DNA from: Faeciplasma avium
Lineage (GTDB): Bacteria > Bacillota > Clostridia > Oscillospirales > Ruminococcaceae
Direction: 5' to 3'
Length of the DNA stretch: 13,899 bases
Assembly: GCA_018713505.1 (NCBI GenBank)
Contig: DVOL01000051.1
Location: 1 to 13,899, forward strand
The position numbers were made by a program, and so were the translations under genes. The first letter of the stretch is position 1, and each line of letters opens with the position of its first letter. Of the stretch, positions 1 through 7,567 are shown piece after piece. The notes under the pieces are model-generated. The model was given only the letters and a program-made list of their open reading frames with translations, did not search any database and was not told the DNA's origin.

Positions 1-30
1 GCTCCTGCCGGAATGGGCGGAATGTACTAA
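1..30 (+). CDS. groL: 3' end of a gene, probably chaperonin GroEL
   Basis: Only the last nine codons and a TAA stop are present; they read APAGMGGMY. A Gly/Met-rich tail of this kind is characteristic of the flexible C-terminus of the 60-kDa chaperonin GroEL, which folds proteins inside the GroEL/GroES cage. The rest of the gene lies outside the window, so no catalytic or structural domain can be checked. A hairpin follows 46 bases downstream, consistent with the end of a groES-groEL operon. The call rests on a very short peptide; another protein with a GGM-rich tail is possible. Confidence 0.6.
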   Translation, partial: APAGMGGMY

Positions 31-75
31 TCCGGGCGTCTAAAAAGCCATTTACAGATAAAACACTGTTTTGCC

Positions 76-118
76 GCCGGCACTCACAGAGGTTGTGGGT
101 GCCGGCACTGTTATTATA
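76..118 (+). terminator. Probable intrinsic terminator after the groEL-like gene
   Basis: Arms 76-87 and 95-106 form a 12-bp stem (GCCGGCACTCAC against GTGGGTGCCGGC) with one G-T wobble and a 7-base loop. The following bases are T/A-rich (ACTGTTATTAT) rather than a clean T run, so termination may be moderate. Confidence 0.65.
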
Positions 119-223
119 AATGACTAGGCGGAGTTTTTGACAGACAGGAGGGGTGCCGGGAAAGGCACGCAGGCGGGGGAGATTTCAGAATTTTGTAGCC
201 AGTGTGTTTATCGGGACGCTATG

Positions 224-251
224 TTGACTTTTAAGTAAAGTCGACTATAAT
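224..251 (+). promoter_or_regulatory. Sigma-A promoter for the Sel1-like gene
   Basis: TTGACT (224-229) and TATAAT (246-251) are separated by 16 bases, an almost perfect housekeeping promoter. The spacer holds an inverted repeat, GACTTT (226-231) and AAAGTC (237-242), overlapping the -35 element. That is where a repressor could bind. Transcription would start near 258, giving a leader of about 110 bases. Confidence 0.75.
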
Positions 252-396
252 TATGGCAAAAGGCGTCAGCCGCAGAAAACGCTATGCACAGGCCTGCCTG
301 CGGGTCGCCGGGAATCGTGAGAGAGGGTGTTTTTGATGGGAAAGAGGGAAAGAAAAAAAGGAGGAGTATATAGATTTTAATTCGAGTGTTATCTAC

Positions 397-795
397 ATGG
401 CAAAGCGCCTTTCCGTCGCCTACAGCACGGGCGACGGGGTGGAGAAGGACCCAAAAAAGGCGTTAGAGTATATCAAATTCTATCTCGAGCTGGGCGGCGA
501 TGCCGAGGAGATTAAGGCGGCTCAGTCTGAGATTACCATCACGACCCGTGGAGGGGACGGCGGCGCTGCTGAAAAAAGCGTCTCAGAGGCGGCGGGAGAT
601 GCGCCGTCGGAGTTCTCGCTTTCAAGCATCCCTGCGATTGTCTACGACGACAGCAACTGTCAGTGGATGCGCCGGGGCATCTATGGCGACCACACAGTCT
701 ATTACAACTCAGACGGCGGCGAGGTGACCATCTACAGCGCACAGGCTTCAGGCTCCTCTGCGAACACCAGCGCCGGCACGCTCCACTGGTATTAG
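397..795 (+). CDS. Small Sel1-like repeat protein
   Basis: The first ~37 residues read as one Sel1-like repeat (TPR-related helical pair): AKRLSVAYSTGDGVEKD followed by PKKALEYIKFYLELGGD. Such repeats mediate protein-protein contacts. The rest (about residues 38-132) is Gly/Ser/Asp-rich with a short YDDSNCQW / VYYNSDGGEVTIYS region and matches no family I recognise. There is no signal peptide or membrane segment, so it is probably cytoplasmic. ATG 397 is 32 bases from the nearest Shine-Dalgarno. AGGAGG at 359-364 is correctly spaced from an in-frame ATA at 370, which would add nine residues (start DFNSSVIY after the initiator). The product may therefore be 141 residues with a rare start, or the start may have been damaged. 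A weak nested inverted repeat (CTGCCGG 806-812, CCGGCAG 847-853) follows the stop but lacks a T tract. Confidence 0.65.
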   Translation: MAKRLSVAYSTGDGVEKDPKKALEYIKFYLELGGDAEEIKAAQSEITITTRGGDGGAAEKSVSEAAGDAPSEFSLSSIPAIVYDDSNCQWMRRGIYGDHTVYYNSDGGEVTIYSAQASGSSANTSAGTLHWY

Positions 796-1015
796 GCGTA
801 AAATTCTGCCGGCGCAGGGTGCTTAGCGTTGATGTATTCTAAGAATCCGGCAGCCATGCATATGTATGAATATATAAAATATTACACACTGATTGAAGTA
901 TTTTAATTATATCCTCATATTCGGTTTGTATAGATCGACCATGATACCATTCGTAATGAGAAATTCAAGATGTAATTTGCACAAAATACTATATAAGTTT
1001 TGTCTATTGTGCTAA

Positions 1016-1044
1016 TGGAAATGGCGGGATGAAAATGCTATAAT
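1016..1044 (+). promoter_or_regulatory. Extended -10 promoter of the CBM9-like surface protein gene
   Basis: TATAAT at 1039-1044 is preceded by TGC (1036-1038), an extended -10 element. TGGAAA at 1016-1021 matches the -35 consensus at four of six positions with a 17-base spacer. AGGAGG at 1063-1068 lies 8 bases before the ATG at 1077. Confidence 0.7.
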
Positions 1045-1076
1045 GTTAATGTCAATTTAATTAGGAGGTTATCTTA

Positions 1077-2801
1077 ATGAAAAAGTTTTTAAGCATTTTG
1101 ACTGTCGCTTTGGCTCTTTGCCTCTGCATGACAGTTGCGTCATTTGCTGCCACTGCTGATATCGTACACCAGTCGGTTGAAGGCACCGCAGTCATTGACG
1201 GTGAAAAGGACGACGCTTATGCCAACGCTCTGGCTCTTCCATTCATTGAGAAGGGCGTGAACAACGGCTCCGGCGAGGCCTTTGACACAGCTCAGGCAAC
1301 CGCTTACATCATTAACGACGCAGAGTGGGTCTATGTATACTTTGATGTATACGACACCTCTCTGGACAACACCAGCGCCAACACCTACGAGCAGGACTCC
1401 GTAGAGGTATTCTGGATGTCTGACAATTCCAAGAACCAGATTAGATACCACTACCATCAGGACGAGAGCGGCAACGATGTTGTTGAAGCCGACTCCGGCA
1501 CACCCTCCGAGTCTAAGGTAAAGATTACCGACACCGGCTACGCTGTAGAGCTTAAGTTCCCGATAACCGATGTTAAGAGCAATCAGATTGAGATGTGCCT
1601 TCAGGTTAACGCCTGCACCGACGGCGCCCGTGACTGCACCATCTACATAGAGGGCAATGCAGACGCTGACAACGCCTACCAGAGAACTAACCGTCAGTCC
1701 GAGTATGACTGCTGGTGGACCCTTACCCTCGCCGGCGAGTTTGCCGACACCAGAGTAGACCCTGAGGAGAAGCCTCTTGACTACAGCCTCAAGGCTTGGA
1801 ACAACATCAAGGCTGCTCAGATTTCCGCTTCCATCCACGCTCAGAACAATGTCGACTGGTCTGACTGGGCAACGTGGACCACCGAGACCATCAACGTCCC
1901 GATAGGACAGACCGTTGAGATTGCTTGGGAGATGTTCAACAAGTCAGAGTTCAACGCTGAAAACACCAACAACTTCACCGTTGCTCCTCAGTTCTCCCTC
2001 GACATCAGCGACGCCTCCGGCTACCTCACCATCAAGGACGGCGCAGTTGAGGGCGACAAGGGCGACAAGGCTAAGTATCGCTACACCTACAGCGACATCA
2101 CCATCACCTCTGAGGGCTACGGCGACATCGTAATCCCCGGCGCATCTGTTGCTCAGACCTGGGAAATCTATGTTCCCTCTTGGGGCGGAACTGCCGGTAA
2201 CGGCGGAAATATCGACATGTCCGGTGCTCTTGTAAGCGCTGGCTACACCGTTGAGCAGGTAGTCGACATAATGGCTAACCTCACTGCGGTTAAGCTCTCG
2301 CTCACCTTCGAGTCTATCGACCTGGTTGACACCGCTCTTCTTGCCGAGTGGGATGCTCTTTACGAGGCTGAGGATACCGCTAAGATTGCCGCGCTCCAGG
2401 AGTACATCGACAGAGTTGAGGCTGCTAAGGCTGTTTTAGCTGACGAGGCTGCTGACATCACCGCCAAGGAAGAGGCTGTTGACGACGCTGGCAAGGCTGC
2501 CAACAGAGCTACCAAGGAGGCTGAGGGCTACACTCAGGCTACCGCTAAGGCAGGCGAGCTTACAGCTGCCGTTGAAGAGATGACAGCTACCCTCGAGGAG
2601 CTTAAGGCTGCCGCTGCCGAGCCTGAGGAGCCTGCTCCTGCCGAGGACGAGACTCCCGCTCCCGCAGAGGACAATGCTCCCGCTGCTTCTGCCTCCTCTG
2701 ATTCCGGCTCAAGCACCGGTTTTGTAGTAGGTATCGTTATTGCGGTCGTAGTTATCATAATCATAGTTGCTGTTGTCCTCTCCAAGAAAAAGAAGGCTTA
2801 A
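1077..2801 (+). CDS. Secreted, membrane-anchored CBM9-like surface protein
   Basis: The 574-residue protein begins with a signal peptide (MKK, hydrophobic core to ~23, likely cleavage after ASFA). Residues ~30-222 resemble a family 9 carbohydrate-binding / DOMON-like beta domain: GTAVIDGEKDDAYANA, WVYVYFDVYD, DSVEVFW, GYAVELKFP and a closing WWTLTLAGEF. Residues ~235-415 form a second, probably beta-rich module that I do not recognise. Residues ~420-515 are Ala/Glu/Lys-rich and likely coiled coil. A Pro/Glu/Ala/Ser linker (~515-548) leads to one transmembrane helix (~549-568) and a KKKK tail. There is no LPXTG motif. The layout suggests a carbohydrate-binding domain held off the membrane on a stalk. 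Codon use is narrow and differs from the neighbours (many GCT, AAG, GAC, ACC), which with the strong promoter and ribosome binding site suggests high expression. Ligand is unknown; no glycosidase domain is visible. Confidence 0.82.
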   Translation: MKKFLSILTVALALCLCMTVASFAATADIVHQSVEGTAVIDGEKDDAYANALALPFIEKGVNNGSGEAFDTAQATAYIINDAEWVYVYFDVYDTSLDNTSANTYEQDSVEVFWMSDNSKNQIRYHYHQDESGNDVVEADSGTPSESKVKITDTGYAVELKFPITDVKSNQIEMCLQVNACTDGARDCTIYIEGNADADNAYQRTNRQSEYDCWWTLTLAGEFADTRVDPEEKPLDYSLKAWNNIKAAQISASIHAQNNVDWSDWATWTTETINVPIGQTVEIAWEMFNKSEFNAENTNNFTVAPQFSLDISDASGYLTIKDGAVEGDKGDKAKYRYTYSDITITSEGYGDIVIPGASVAQTWEIYVPSWGGTAGNGGNIDMSGALVSAGYTVEQVVDIMANLTAVKLSLTFESIDLVDTALLAEWDALYEAEDTAKIAALQEYIDRVEAAKAVLADEAADITAKEEAVDDAGKAANRATKEAEGYTQATAKAGELTAAVEEMTATLEELKAAAAEPEEPAPAEDETPAPAEDNAPAASASSDSGSSTGFVVGIVIAVVVIIIIVAVVLSKKKKA

Positions 2802-2842
2802 TCGCCCTAAGGAGACGGCATAGCCGCAAAACCTGAAAATTT

Positions 2843-2880
2843 AAATACGGCGCACCAAGTCGGTGTGCCGTATTTTTATA
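2843..2880 (+). terminator. Strong intrinsic terminator of the surface protein gene
   Basis: A 14-bp stem (2843-2856 with 2862-2875, one G-T wobble) with a 5-base loop runs directly into a T run (TATTTTTAT). The A-rich left flank means it could also work on the minus strand. Confidence 0.9.
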
Positions 2881-2923
2881 GAAGCCGATTAGAATATATC
2901 AATGATTTAATGATAATAATTCA

Positions 2924-2951
2924 TTAATTAGCCGACTAATTTATGTATAAT
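2924..2951 (+). promoter_or_regulatory. Candidate promoter of the carboxylesterase gene
   Basis: A perfect TATAAT (2946-2951) lies in A/T-rich DNA about 70 bases before the gene. The only -35 candidate is a poor TTAATT (2924-2929, 16-base spacer), so the assignment rests mainly on the -10 box. Confidence 0.4.
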
Positions 2952-3018
2952 ATAAGTATAACTAACGCCTCCAACCGGCATGGCAGGAATAGATAAGGCA
3001 TTGAAAGGAGAGAGCAGA

Positions 3019-4539
3019 ATGCTCAGAGTAGTAAAAACCGAAAACGGAATCGTAAGGGGAATAGAGGCGGCAGACCCCAGAATCACCGCCTTCAAGGGAG
3101 TCCCGTTTGCCGCTCCGCCGGTGGGGGAAAACCGCTGGAGAGCGCCTCAGCCCGCAGAAAGCTGGGAGGGCGTCCTCGACTGCTCGAGGTTTAAAAGCAT
3201 CTCAATGCAGGACACTCCCGGACTCGGGACGGATATCTACTGCCGTGAATGGCATGTCGACCCCGAAATCCCGATGGGGGAGGACTGCCTGTATCTAAAC
3301 ATCTGGACTCCGGCGAAAACCGGGGAGGAAGCCCTGCCGGTGCTTGTCTGGTACTTCGGAGGGGGACTTCAGTGGGGCTACACCAGCGAGATGGAGTTTG
3401 ACGGCGAGCGCATGGCAAGGCGTGGGATAGTCGTAGTCACGGTAAACTACCGACTTGGAGTATTCGGATTTTTGGCTCATCCACAGCTTACAAGCGAGCA
3501 GCCAGACGCTCCTACAAACTTCGGAAGCCTTGACCAGCAGGCAGGGCTTAACTGGGTCAGGCGGAACATAAGGGCGTTCGGAGGGGACCCTGACTGCATT
3601 ACCATCGCCGGGCAGTCTGCCGGCGGAGGCTCGGTTATGTCCCAGATAACCTGCCCCAAAAACAAGGGACTGATAAAAAGAGCGATAGTCCAGAGCGGAA
3701 TCATCCGCTCTCCATATATGCCGGACGGCTTCGGCAGACCGGGAGGAATGAAGGCTGTCGAGGAAAACGGCAGGATATTCCTTGAGGAGTATCTTGGAGT
3801 GGACACCATCGAAAGGGCAAGGCAGCTAGATGCGTTTTACATCAGGGATAAGTACGGCGAGTACGCCTCAAAGCACCCGAGATTCTTTACAAATATGGAC
3901 GGCAGCTTCGCCGTGGGAGACCCTGTTTCCCTCTGTGCGGCGGGAGACTGTCTGGATGTCGACATCATGGCAGGAAACACCGTCGACGAGTTCAGGAGCT
4001 TTATCCCGGCGGCTGACGATAAGGAGCTTTCAGCCAAGGCAGAGGGCATCTTCGGGGAGAAGGCAGAAAAGTTTTTAGCCCTCCCGGGAGCAAGGGAGTC
4101 GGACGGTCACGGGCGCTACGCCTCGGTCAGCGGAATCGAGGTCACGGCTAAGGCGATGTTCTCAAGGCTCAAGGAGCATTTCCCCGACAAGCGTTATTAC
4201 TACTACAGATTCAACCCCGATATCCCCGGCGAGGACAATCCGGGAAGCTTCCACTCCTGCGAGCTGTGGTTCATGTTCGAGACGCTTGCCAAGTGCTCAA
4301 GACCGTATGTCGGCAGGCATTATGACCTGGCAAGGCAGATGTGCAACTACTGGTGCAACTTCATTAAGACCGGCGACCCCAACGGCAGGGATGCAGACGG
4401 AAGTCAGATGCCCCTCTGGGAGGAGTATACCGACGGCAGTCACTCCGGCATGACCTTTGTCAGCGAGGGAAGCGTCCCCGAGGGAAGCGACGGCGAGCTT
4501 GTAGCCTTCCTGACAGAGCATGTAAAAAATAAAATATAG
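3019..4539 (+). CDS. Type B carboxylesterase/lipase family (alpha/beta hydrolase)
   Basis: This cytoplasmic serine hydrolase of the COesterase family (PnbA, cholinesterase-like) hydrolyses carboxylic esters; the physiological substrate is unknown. Numbering from ATG 3019 (506 residues), the family landmarks are in order: FKGVPFAAPPVGENRW (25-40), EDCLYLNIWTP (88-98), an oxyanion-hole FGGG (113-116), NYRLGVFGFL (143-152) and the nucleophile elbow GQSAG with Ser200. The rest of the triad is probably Glu324 (NTVDEF) and His412 (SFHSCELWF). The length is normal for the family. ATG 3019 is chosen because AAAGGAG (3004-3010) lies 8 bases upstream; an in-frame ATG at 2980 has no ribosome binding site and would add 13 unconserved residues. 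It has no signal peptide. It is monocistronic, facing a convergent acetyltransferase gene. Nothing nearby identifies the substrate. Confidence 0.92.
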   Translation: MLRVVKTENGIVRGIEAADPRITAFKGVPFAAPPVGENRWRAPQPAESWEGVLDCSRFKSISMQDTPGLGTDIYCREWHVDPEIPMGEDCLYLNIWTPAKTGEEALPVLVWYFGGGLQWGYTSEMEFDGERMARRGIVVVTVNYRLGVFGFLAHPQLTSEQPDAPTNFGSLDQQAGLNWVRRNIRAFGGDPDCITIAGQSAGGGSVMSQITCPKNKGLIKRAIVQSGIIRSPYMPDGFGRPGGMKAVEENGRIFLEEYLGVDTIERARQLDAFYIRDKYGEYASKHPRFFTNMDGSFAVGDPVSLCAAGDCLDVDIMAGNTVDEFRSFIPAADDKELSAKAEGIFGEKAEKFLALPGARESDGHGRYASVSGIEVTAKAMFSRLKEHFPDKRYYYYRFNPDIPGEDNPGSFHSCELWFMFETLAKCSRPYVGRHYDLARQMCNYWCNFIKTGDPNGRDADGSQMPLWEEYTDGSHSGMTFVSEGSVPEGSDGELVAFLTEHVKNKI

Positions 4540-4555
4540 TAAAAGGGCTATCCAG

Positions 4556-4611
4556 AAGCCCGTGCAAATATATAAAGAAAGATAAGCTCACATTTTATGG
4601 TGCATGGGCTT
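4556..4611 (+). other. Long-loop inverted repeat after the carboxylesterase gene
   Basis: AAGCCCGTGC (4556-4565) pairs with GCATGGGCTT (4602-4611) over 10 bp with one G-T wobble and a 36-base loop. A shorter alternative (GGGCT with AGCCC) competes with it. There is no T tract, so it may only stabilise the mRNA 3' end; the real terminator is probably at 4679-4708. Confidence 0.35.
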
Positions 4612-4678
4612 TAACCCACTCCGGCAAGGGAAAATTCAGCATTTTTTGCGATGCGCAGGGTTTTATAAACAGACTAAA

Positions 4679-4720
4679 GGAGGCTGGCGGCATATGCTGT
4701 CAGCCTCCCTTATTATTGCA
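4679..4720 (+). terminator. Bidirectional terminator between convergent genes
   Basis: Arms 4679-4692 and 4695-4708 (GGAGGCTG...CAGCCTCC around CATATG) form a long stem with two G-T pairs. The + side continues CTTATTATT and the - side continues TTTAGTCTG. It lies between the converging carboxylesterase (+) and GNAT (-) genes and could serve both. Confidence 0.7.
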
Positions 4721-4731
4721 CGCCACGGCCC

Positions 4732-5262
4732 TCAGAGAATAAGCTCAAGCTGGCAGTCAAACGGCTCCCTGCTTACATGATAGAGGCTGTATTCGCTTGC
4801 CTCCACACAGCCTAGGCTTTTATAAAACGCCTGACTCTCGACGGCTGAATGAGCGGAAATGTAGAGCTTTTCCGCCTTTTTGCAAGACGCCCAGCTCCTT
4901 GCGAGATTAAAAAGCTCCCTTCCGATTCCCATTCTTCTCATCTCGCTCGACACATAGATATTGGTAAGGTCAAGATACTGCCCCTGCGAGCCGAGCAGAG
5001 CTGCCGACACCGAGACAAAGCCCTTTAGCCTGCCGTCAAGGAAGGCTCCTGCCGCAAAGCCTCCCGAGCTAAGCGTGCTTTTAAGCTCGTTTACAAGATT
5101 CTGATAGTCAGACTCGCTCCAGTCGTCAATAAACGGGTCGCTTTTTATCACCCAGACGCCGTTCTCCCTCCGCCAGCAGTTGCCGACCTCCTGCCGACGG
5201 ATAAAGGAGTCAAACAGCTCCCGGCATATCTCACCCTCAAAAAGCTCCTTGTATTCTATCAT
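4732..5262 (-). CDS. GNAT family N-acetyltransferase (176 aa)
   Basis: This single-domain GNAT enzyme would transfer acetyl from acetyl-CoA to an amine. The beta4 segment YLDLTNIYVS (96-105) is followed by the acetyl-CoA pyrophosphate loop RRMGIG (109-114, R-x-x-G-x-G) and helix ELFNLARSWA. The later segment KLYISAHSAVESQAFYKSLG (132-151) is the typical motif B region. The N-terminal ICRELFDSFIRRQEV and CWRRENGVWVIKSDPFIDDW resemble a Clostridia subgroup of unknown substrate. Length is normal. GGGAGAG lies about 5 bases upstream of the ATG. A 171-base gap separates it from the acetyltransferase gene upstream on the same strand, with no clear promoter in the gap, so it may be the last gene of that transcript. 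Confidence 0.85.
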   Translation of the reverse strand: MIEYKELFEGEICRELFDSFIRRQEVGNCWRRENGVWVIKSDPFIDDWSESDYQNLVNELKSTLSSGGFAAGAFLDGRLKGFVSVSAALLGSQGQYLDLTNIYVSSEMRRMGIGRELFNLARSWASCKKAEKLYISAHSAVESQAFYKSLGCVEASEYSLYHVSREPFDCQLELIL

Positions 5263-5433
5263 TTTTAACTCTCCCGCCGAGAGGCCTTATTTCCTATGCC
5301 AGAAGCCTCCTTGCCGCAGACACGCCGGCGGCATTCTCCTGGCCCCAAAGCCCTCGCTTTAATGAACTATTGCCGTTCAGAGATAAGGCTTATTTCAGCA
5401 GCCTTACCCTTCCTGCACAAGTCCCGGCTGCGG

Positions 5434-6207
5434 CTATCCGCCCGAGCTGCTTTTAAGCTCCTTTGCGCTGACCTCCACCCATGCAGGCTTGAAGCCGGAG
5501 TTTAAGGCGATGTTCCAGGAGTGATAGTTTGAGAGGCTGGTGCCGTAAAAGGGGACGCCGCCCGACTCCAGTATTTTGTCCTTTAGCCTTGAGACCAGCA
5601 GAGTCCCGATTCCCAGAGAGCGGTACTCAGGCAGGACATCGATGCCGATTTGCAGCCAGCCGGGAGCGTCCTCCGAGCAGCCCGCCATTCCAATTATCTC
5701 GCCGTCCGACACGGCTGTCAGCGCTATCCTGTCAGGGCGGTGCGGGAGGTATTTTTGGCATATGGCGTTTGGAAATCTCTTGTCGCCGTAAAAGCGGTGG
5801 ATTTCCTCGCCATAGTACCAGCGAAGCTCAGGCTGGCAGGAAGCAGACCGGGACGGTCTCGGGCGCTCGTCCGGCAGGAACATATGATGGGTCTGAGAGA
5901 GGGTATAGGAGTACCCTGAAAGCTCTTTTTCTATTTCGATAAGGCTGTGAAGCTCGAACAGCCAGTGCCCCGTCTTGCCCCTTATAAACTCCTGTAAAAA
6001 GGGAAGAAGCGCAGGGTCTGCCGTGATGACGGCGTTTTTCCCGGTCGTCACCATGCTGAAAAACGGCTTTTTGTCGCTGTAGCGTCTGCCGGATTCACAA
6101 TACCGTGACTCGGTGAGTATGTTTTCCTCGCCGCAAAAATCCTCGGGACGGCAGGAGTATTCCCCTGACAGAAGCCCGTAGAGCCTTTCAAAATAGAAGC
6201 TGTGCAT
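5434..6207 (-). CDS. GNAT family N-acetyltransferase with N-terminal extension (257 aa)
   Basis: Residues ~160-240 form a GNAT fold: ALTAVSDGEIIGMAGC, WLQIGIDVLPEYRSLGIGTL and GTSLSNYHSWNIALNSGF. The acetyl-CoA loop is RSLGIG (196-201). The first ~110 residues (FYFERLYGLLSGEYSC..., a CGEEN / SDKKPFFSMVTTG / NAVITADPALLPFLQEF pattern) form a separate N-terminal domain found in some Clostridia GNAT proteins; its role is unknown. Start ATG 6207 is chosen because TGGAGGAAATC lies directly upstream. A longer reading from 6258 would overlap the preceding gene. It follows the Xre-type regulator by 25 bases on the same strand, so the two are almost certainly co-transcribed. Substrate unknown. Confidence 0.82.
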   Translation of the reverse strand: MHSFYFERLYGLLSGEYSCRPEDFCGEENILTESRYCESGRRYSDKKPFFSMVTTGKNAVITADPALLPFLQEFIRGKTGHWLFELHSLIEIEKELSGYSYTLSQTHHMFLPDERPRPSRSASCQPELRWYYGEEIHRFYGDKRFPNAICQKYLPHRPDRIALTAVSDGEIIGMAGCSEDAPGWLQIGIDVLPEYRSLGIGTLLVSRLKDKILESGGVPFYGTSLSNYHSWNIALNSGFKPAWVEVSAKELKSSSGG

Positions 6208-6232
6208 GATTTCCTCCAGACTGTAAAAAAGG

Positions 6233-7207
6233 CTACTTCTCCTTTTTACCGATGACAAGATTTAAAATACAGCTAAGAGCTGCGAACAGGACTCCGGCGA
6301 CCGGCCAGATTATCCAGGTGGATTCCCAGGCGTCGGTTACAAGGGAGACGCCAAGGTATAGTGCCGCTGCCGACAGCCAGTAAACGGAGCTGATGCCTCG
6401 CCTTAGCTCCGAGCCCTTTTCCTTTGGGGAGTAGTCGCCCTCCCTCAGCAGCCGCTGCATACTCTCCCATTTGACTCCGGCGATTATGTAAAGAAATACT
6501 CCGACATCGACAGTAAGACAGGTCACGGCAAGCGTTATCACGACGGTAAGACCGTCCCCGGAGAAAGCCCCTATTATCAGAGGGAGCGGAGAGAGCACCT
6601 CCAGGCAGGTTGCGACTATGTTAAAGACGGCGTATTTTGACCTGAACTGCGACTGCTCGCTCCTGACATGCCAGTAAGCCTGACGCTCCAGCTCATACGG
6701 CTCCTTCTCAAGAAACTCATACGGCGAGGACTCAAAGCCGGTGTGGACATATAGTCCCACCGAAGCTGCCACAAGCACAAATATGCAGGAAAGACCCACT
6801 GCCGCCGCCATTTTTTCGGTCACCAGCCTGTACGGCTCCTCGGAGGCTACCGACAGTATAATAACAGGTATCACCGAGAGTATGCATAAAAAGGTTGCCA
6901 CCGCTATTTTATAGGACGCTCTTTTCCTTATCCCAAGATACTCCTTAGCCTGGGACAGGCTTATTATCCTCCCAGACGGGAGGGGCTTGTCAGCCGTTAG
7001 GACAGGGGCTTCGCCGTCCTCCTTTAGAAGATAGTCTGTTGTGACCTCGAAGATACGGCTCAGCTCCAGTATTTTGTCAAGCTCGGGAGCGGTCTGACCG
7101 CTCTCCCATTTCGACACCGCCTGACGGGAGACCTCCATCCTCTCAGCCAGCTCCTCCTGAGACCAGCCCCTTTGCCTTCTAAGCTCTAGGATTCTATCCG
7201 ACAACAT
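6233..7207 (-). CDS. Membrane-bound Xre-family HTH regulator (324 aa)
   Basis: Residues 1-62 are a classical Cro/C1 helix-turn-helix: ILELRRQRGWSQEELAERM then VSRQAVSKWESGQTAPELDK and IFEVTTDYLLKE. A linker with an ISLSQAKEYLGIRKR stretch (82-96) leads to about six hydrophobic helices (~100-122, 134-156, 192-214, 220-245, 273-291, 296-318). The C-terminus is basic (GKKEK). This HTH-plus-membrane architecture is common in Clostridia, and such proteins are presumed to sense membrane or envelope state and regulate adjacent genes. GGAGG (with TAAGCGTT spacing) precedes the ATG. Upstream on the same strand are a consensus promoter (7353-7382) and repeated GGTTGC arms that could be its own operator. 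The GNAT gene 25 bases downstream is its likely operon partner. The ligand and target genes are unknown. Confidence 0.85.
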   Translation of the reverse strand: MLSDRILELRRQRGWSQEELAERMEVSRQAVSKWESGQTAPELDKILELSRIFEVTTDYLLKEDGEAPVLTADKPLPSGRIISLSQAKEYLGIRKRASYKIAVATFLCILSVIPVIILSVASEEPYRLVTEKMAAAVGLSCIFVLVAASVGLYVHTGFESSPYEFLEKEPYELERQAYWHVRSEQSQFRSKYAVFNIVATCLEVLSPLPLIIGAFSGDGLTVVITLAVTCLTVDVGVFLYIIAGVKWESMQRLLREGDYSPKEKGSELRRGISSVYWLSAAALYLGVSLVTDAWESTWIIWPVAGVLFAALSCILNLVIGKKEK

Positions 7208-7282
7208 AACGCTTACCTCCGCTATTTTTATTTTGAGCGTCTTCCAAACGGCAGTCCGCTATAATTATAATAGCCTATTGCG

Positions 7283-7332
7283 AGGTTGCATTCCACCAAA
7301 CAGGGGTTTATGTTCATGCAACCTGTGGTTGC
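7283..7332. promoter_or_regulatory. GGTTGC/GCAACC repeats: candidate operator or leader switch
   Basis: AGGTTGCAT (7283-7291) and ATGCAACCT (7316-7324) are a perfect 9-bp inverted repeat 24 bases apart. GCAACC (7318-7323) also pairs with GGTTGC (7327-7332) across three bases. The same middle arm thus has two exclusive partners. The array lies just downstream of the minus-strand promoter, inside the regulator's leader. Confidence 0.6.
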
Positions 7333-7352
7333 GGGCAGATTTCGTCCAGCTT

Positions 7353-7382
7353 ATTATAGCTCTATGCGGAGGCTGTTGTCAA
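7353..7382 (-). promoter_or_regulatory. Consensus promoter for the Xre regulator operon
   Basis: On the minus strand TTGACA (7382-7377) and TATAAT (7358-7353) both match consensus perfectly with an 18-base spacer. Predicted start is near 7346, giving a leader of about 140 bases to the ATG at 7207. Confidence 0.75.
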
Positions 7383-7480
7383 GAAAAAGCTCGGGCGGGG
7401 GATTTTAAAGGGAAAAAAAGCCGCCATGGTCCATAATTTCTTAACAAAAATTAAATTTATTTAAAATTTGCCGATAAGGA

Positions 7481-7509
7481 TTGTATTTAACAGAGTGATG
7501 TGTTAGAAT
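7481..7509 (+). promoter_or_regulatory. Promoter of the NlpC/P60-like gene
   Basis: TTGTAT (7481-7486) and TAGAAT (7504-7509) are separated by 17 bases, and TGT precedes the -10 as an extended element. Start codon 7568 is preceded by AGAGG (7556-7560) at 7-base spacing. Confidence 0.6.
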
Positions 7510-7567
7510 AAAGCTATAGGATATTTATCGATTAATAAGGCTGACGCAGTTTTACAGAGGTATTAAA

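Larger units (their letters stand above)
31..396. other. Intergenic stretch between the groEL-like gene and the Sel1-like gene
   Basis: This 366-base gap contains the hairpin at 76-118, an unremarkable stretch to about 220, the promoter at 224-251 and a ~110-base leader. The leader ends in a purine-rich stretch with a perfect AGGAGG at 359-364. In the frame of the downstream gene there is a stop at 334-336, so that gene cannot extend further upstream than about 337. I see no RNA gene or convincing additional coding region. Confidence 0.5.
7208..7567. other. Divergent intergenic region with two promoters
   Basis: This 360-base gap separates the minus-strand regulator from the plus-strand hydrolase. 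It contains a minus promoter (7353-7382), inverted repeats in the resulting leader (7283-7332), a near-palindrome GCTATAATTATAATAGC (7258-7274), an A/T-rich stretch (7430-7480) and a plus promoter (7481-7509). No RNA gene was recognised. Confidence 0.6.

Noticed and set aside
1140..1838. A 232-codon minus-strand reading frame opposite the CBM9-like gene
   Set aside because: It is a mirror of the biased codon use of the real gene; no ribosome binding site or promoter, and low-complexity Val/Gly-rich product.
5384..5406. TAAGGCT/AGCCTTA hairpin between the two GNAT genes as a terminator
   Set aside because: Only 7 bp, and no T tract on the minus strand; too weak to break the transcript.
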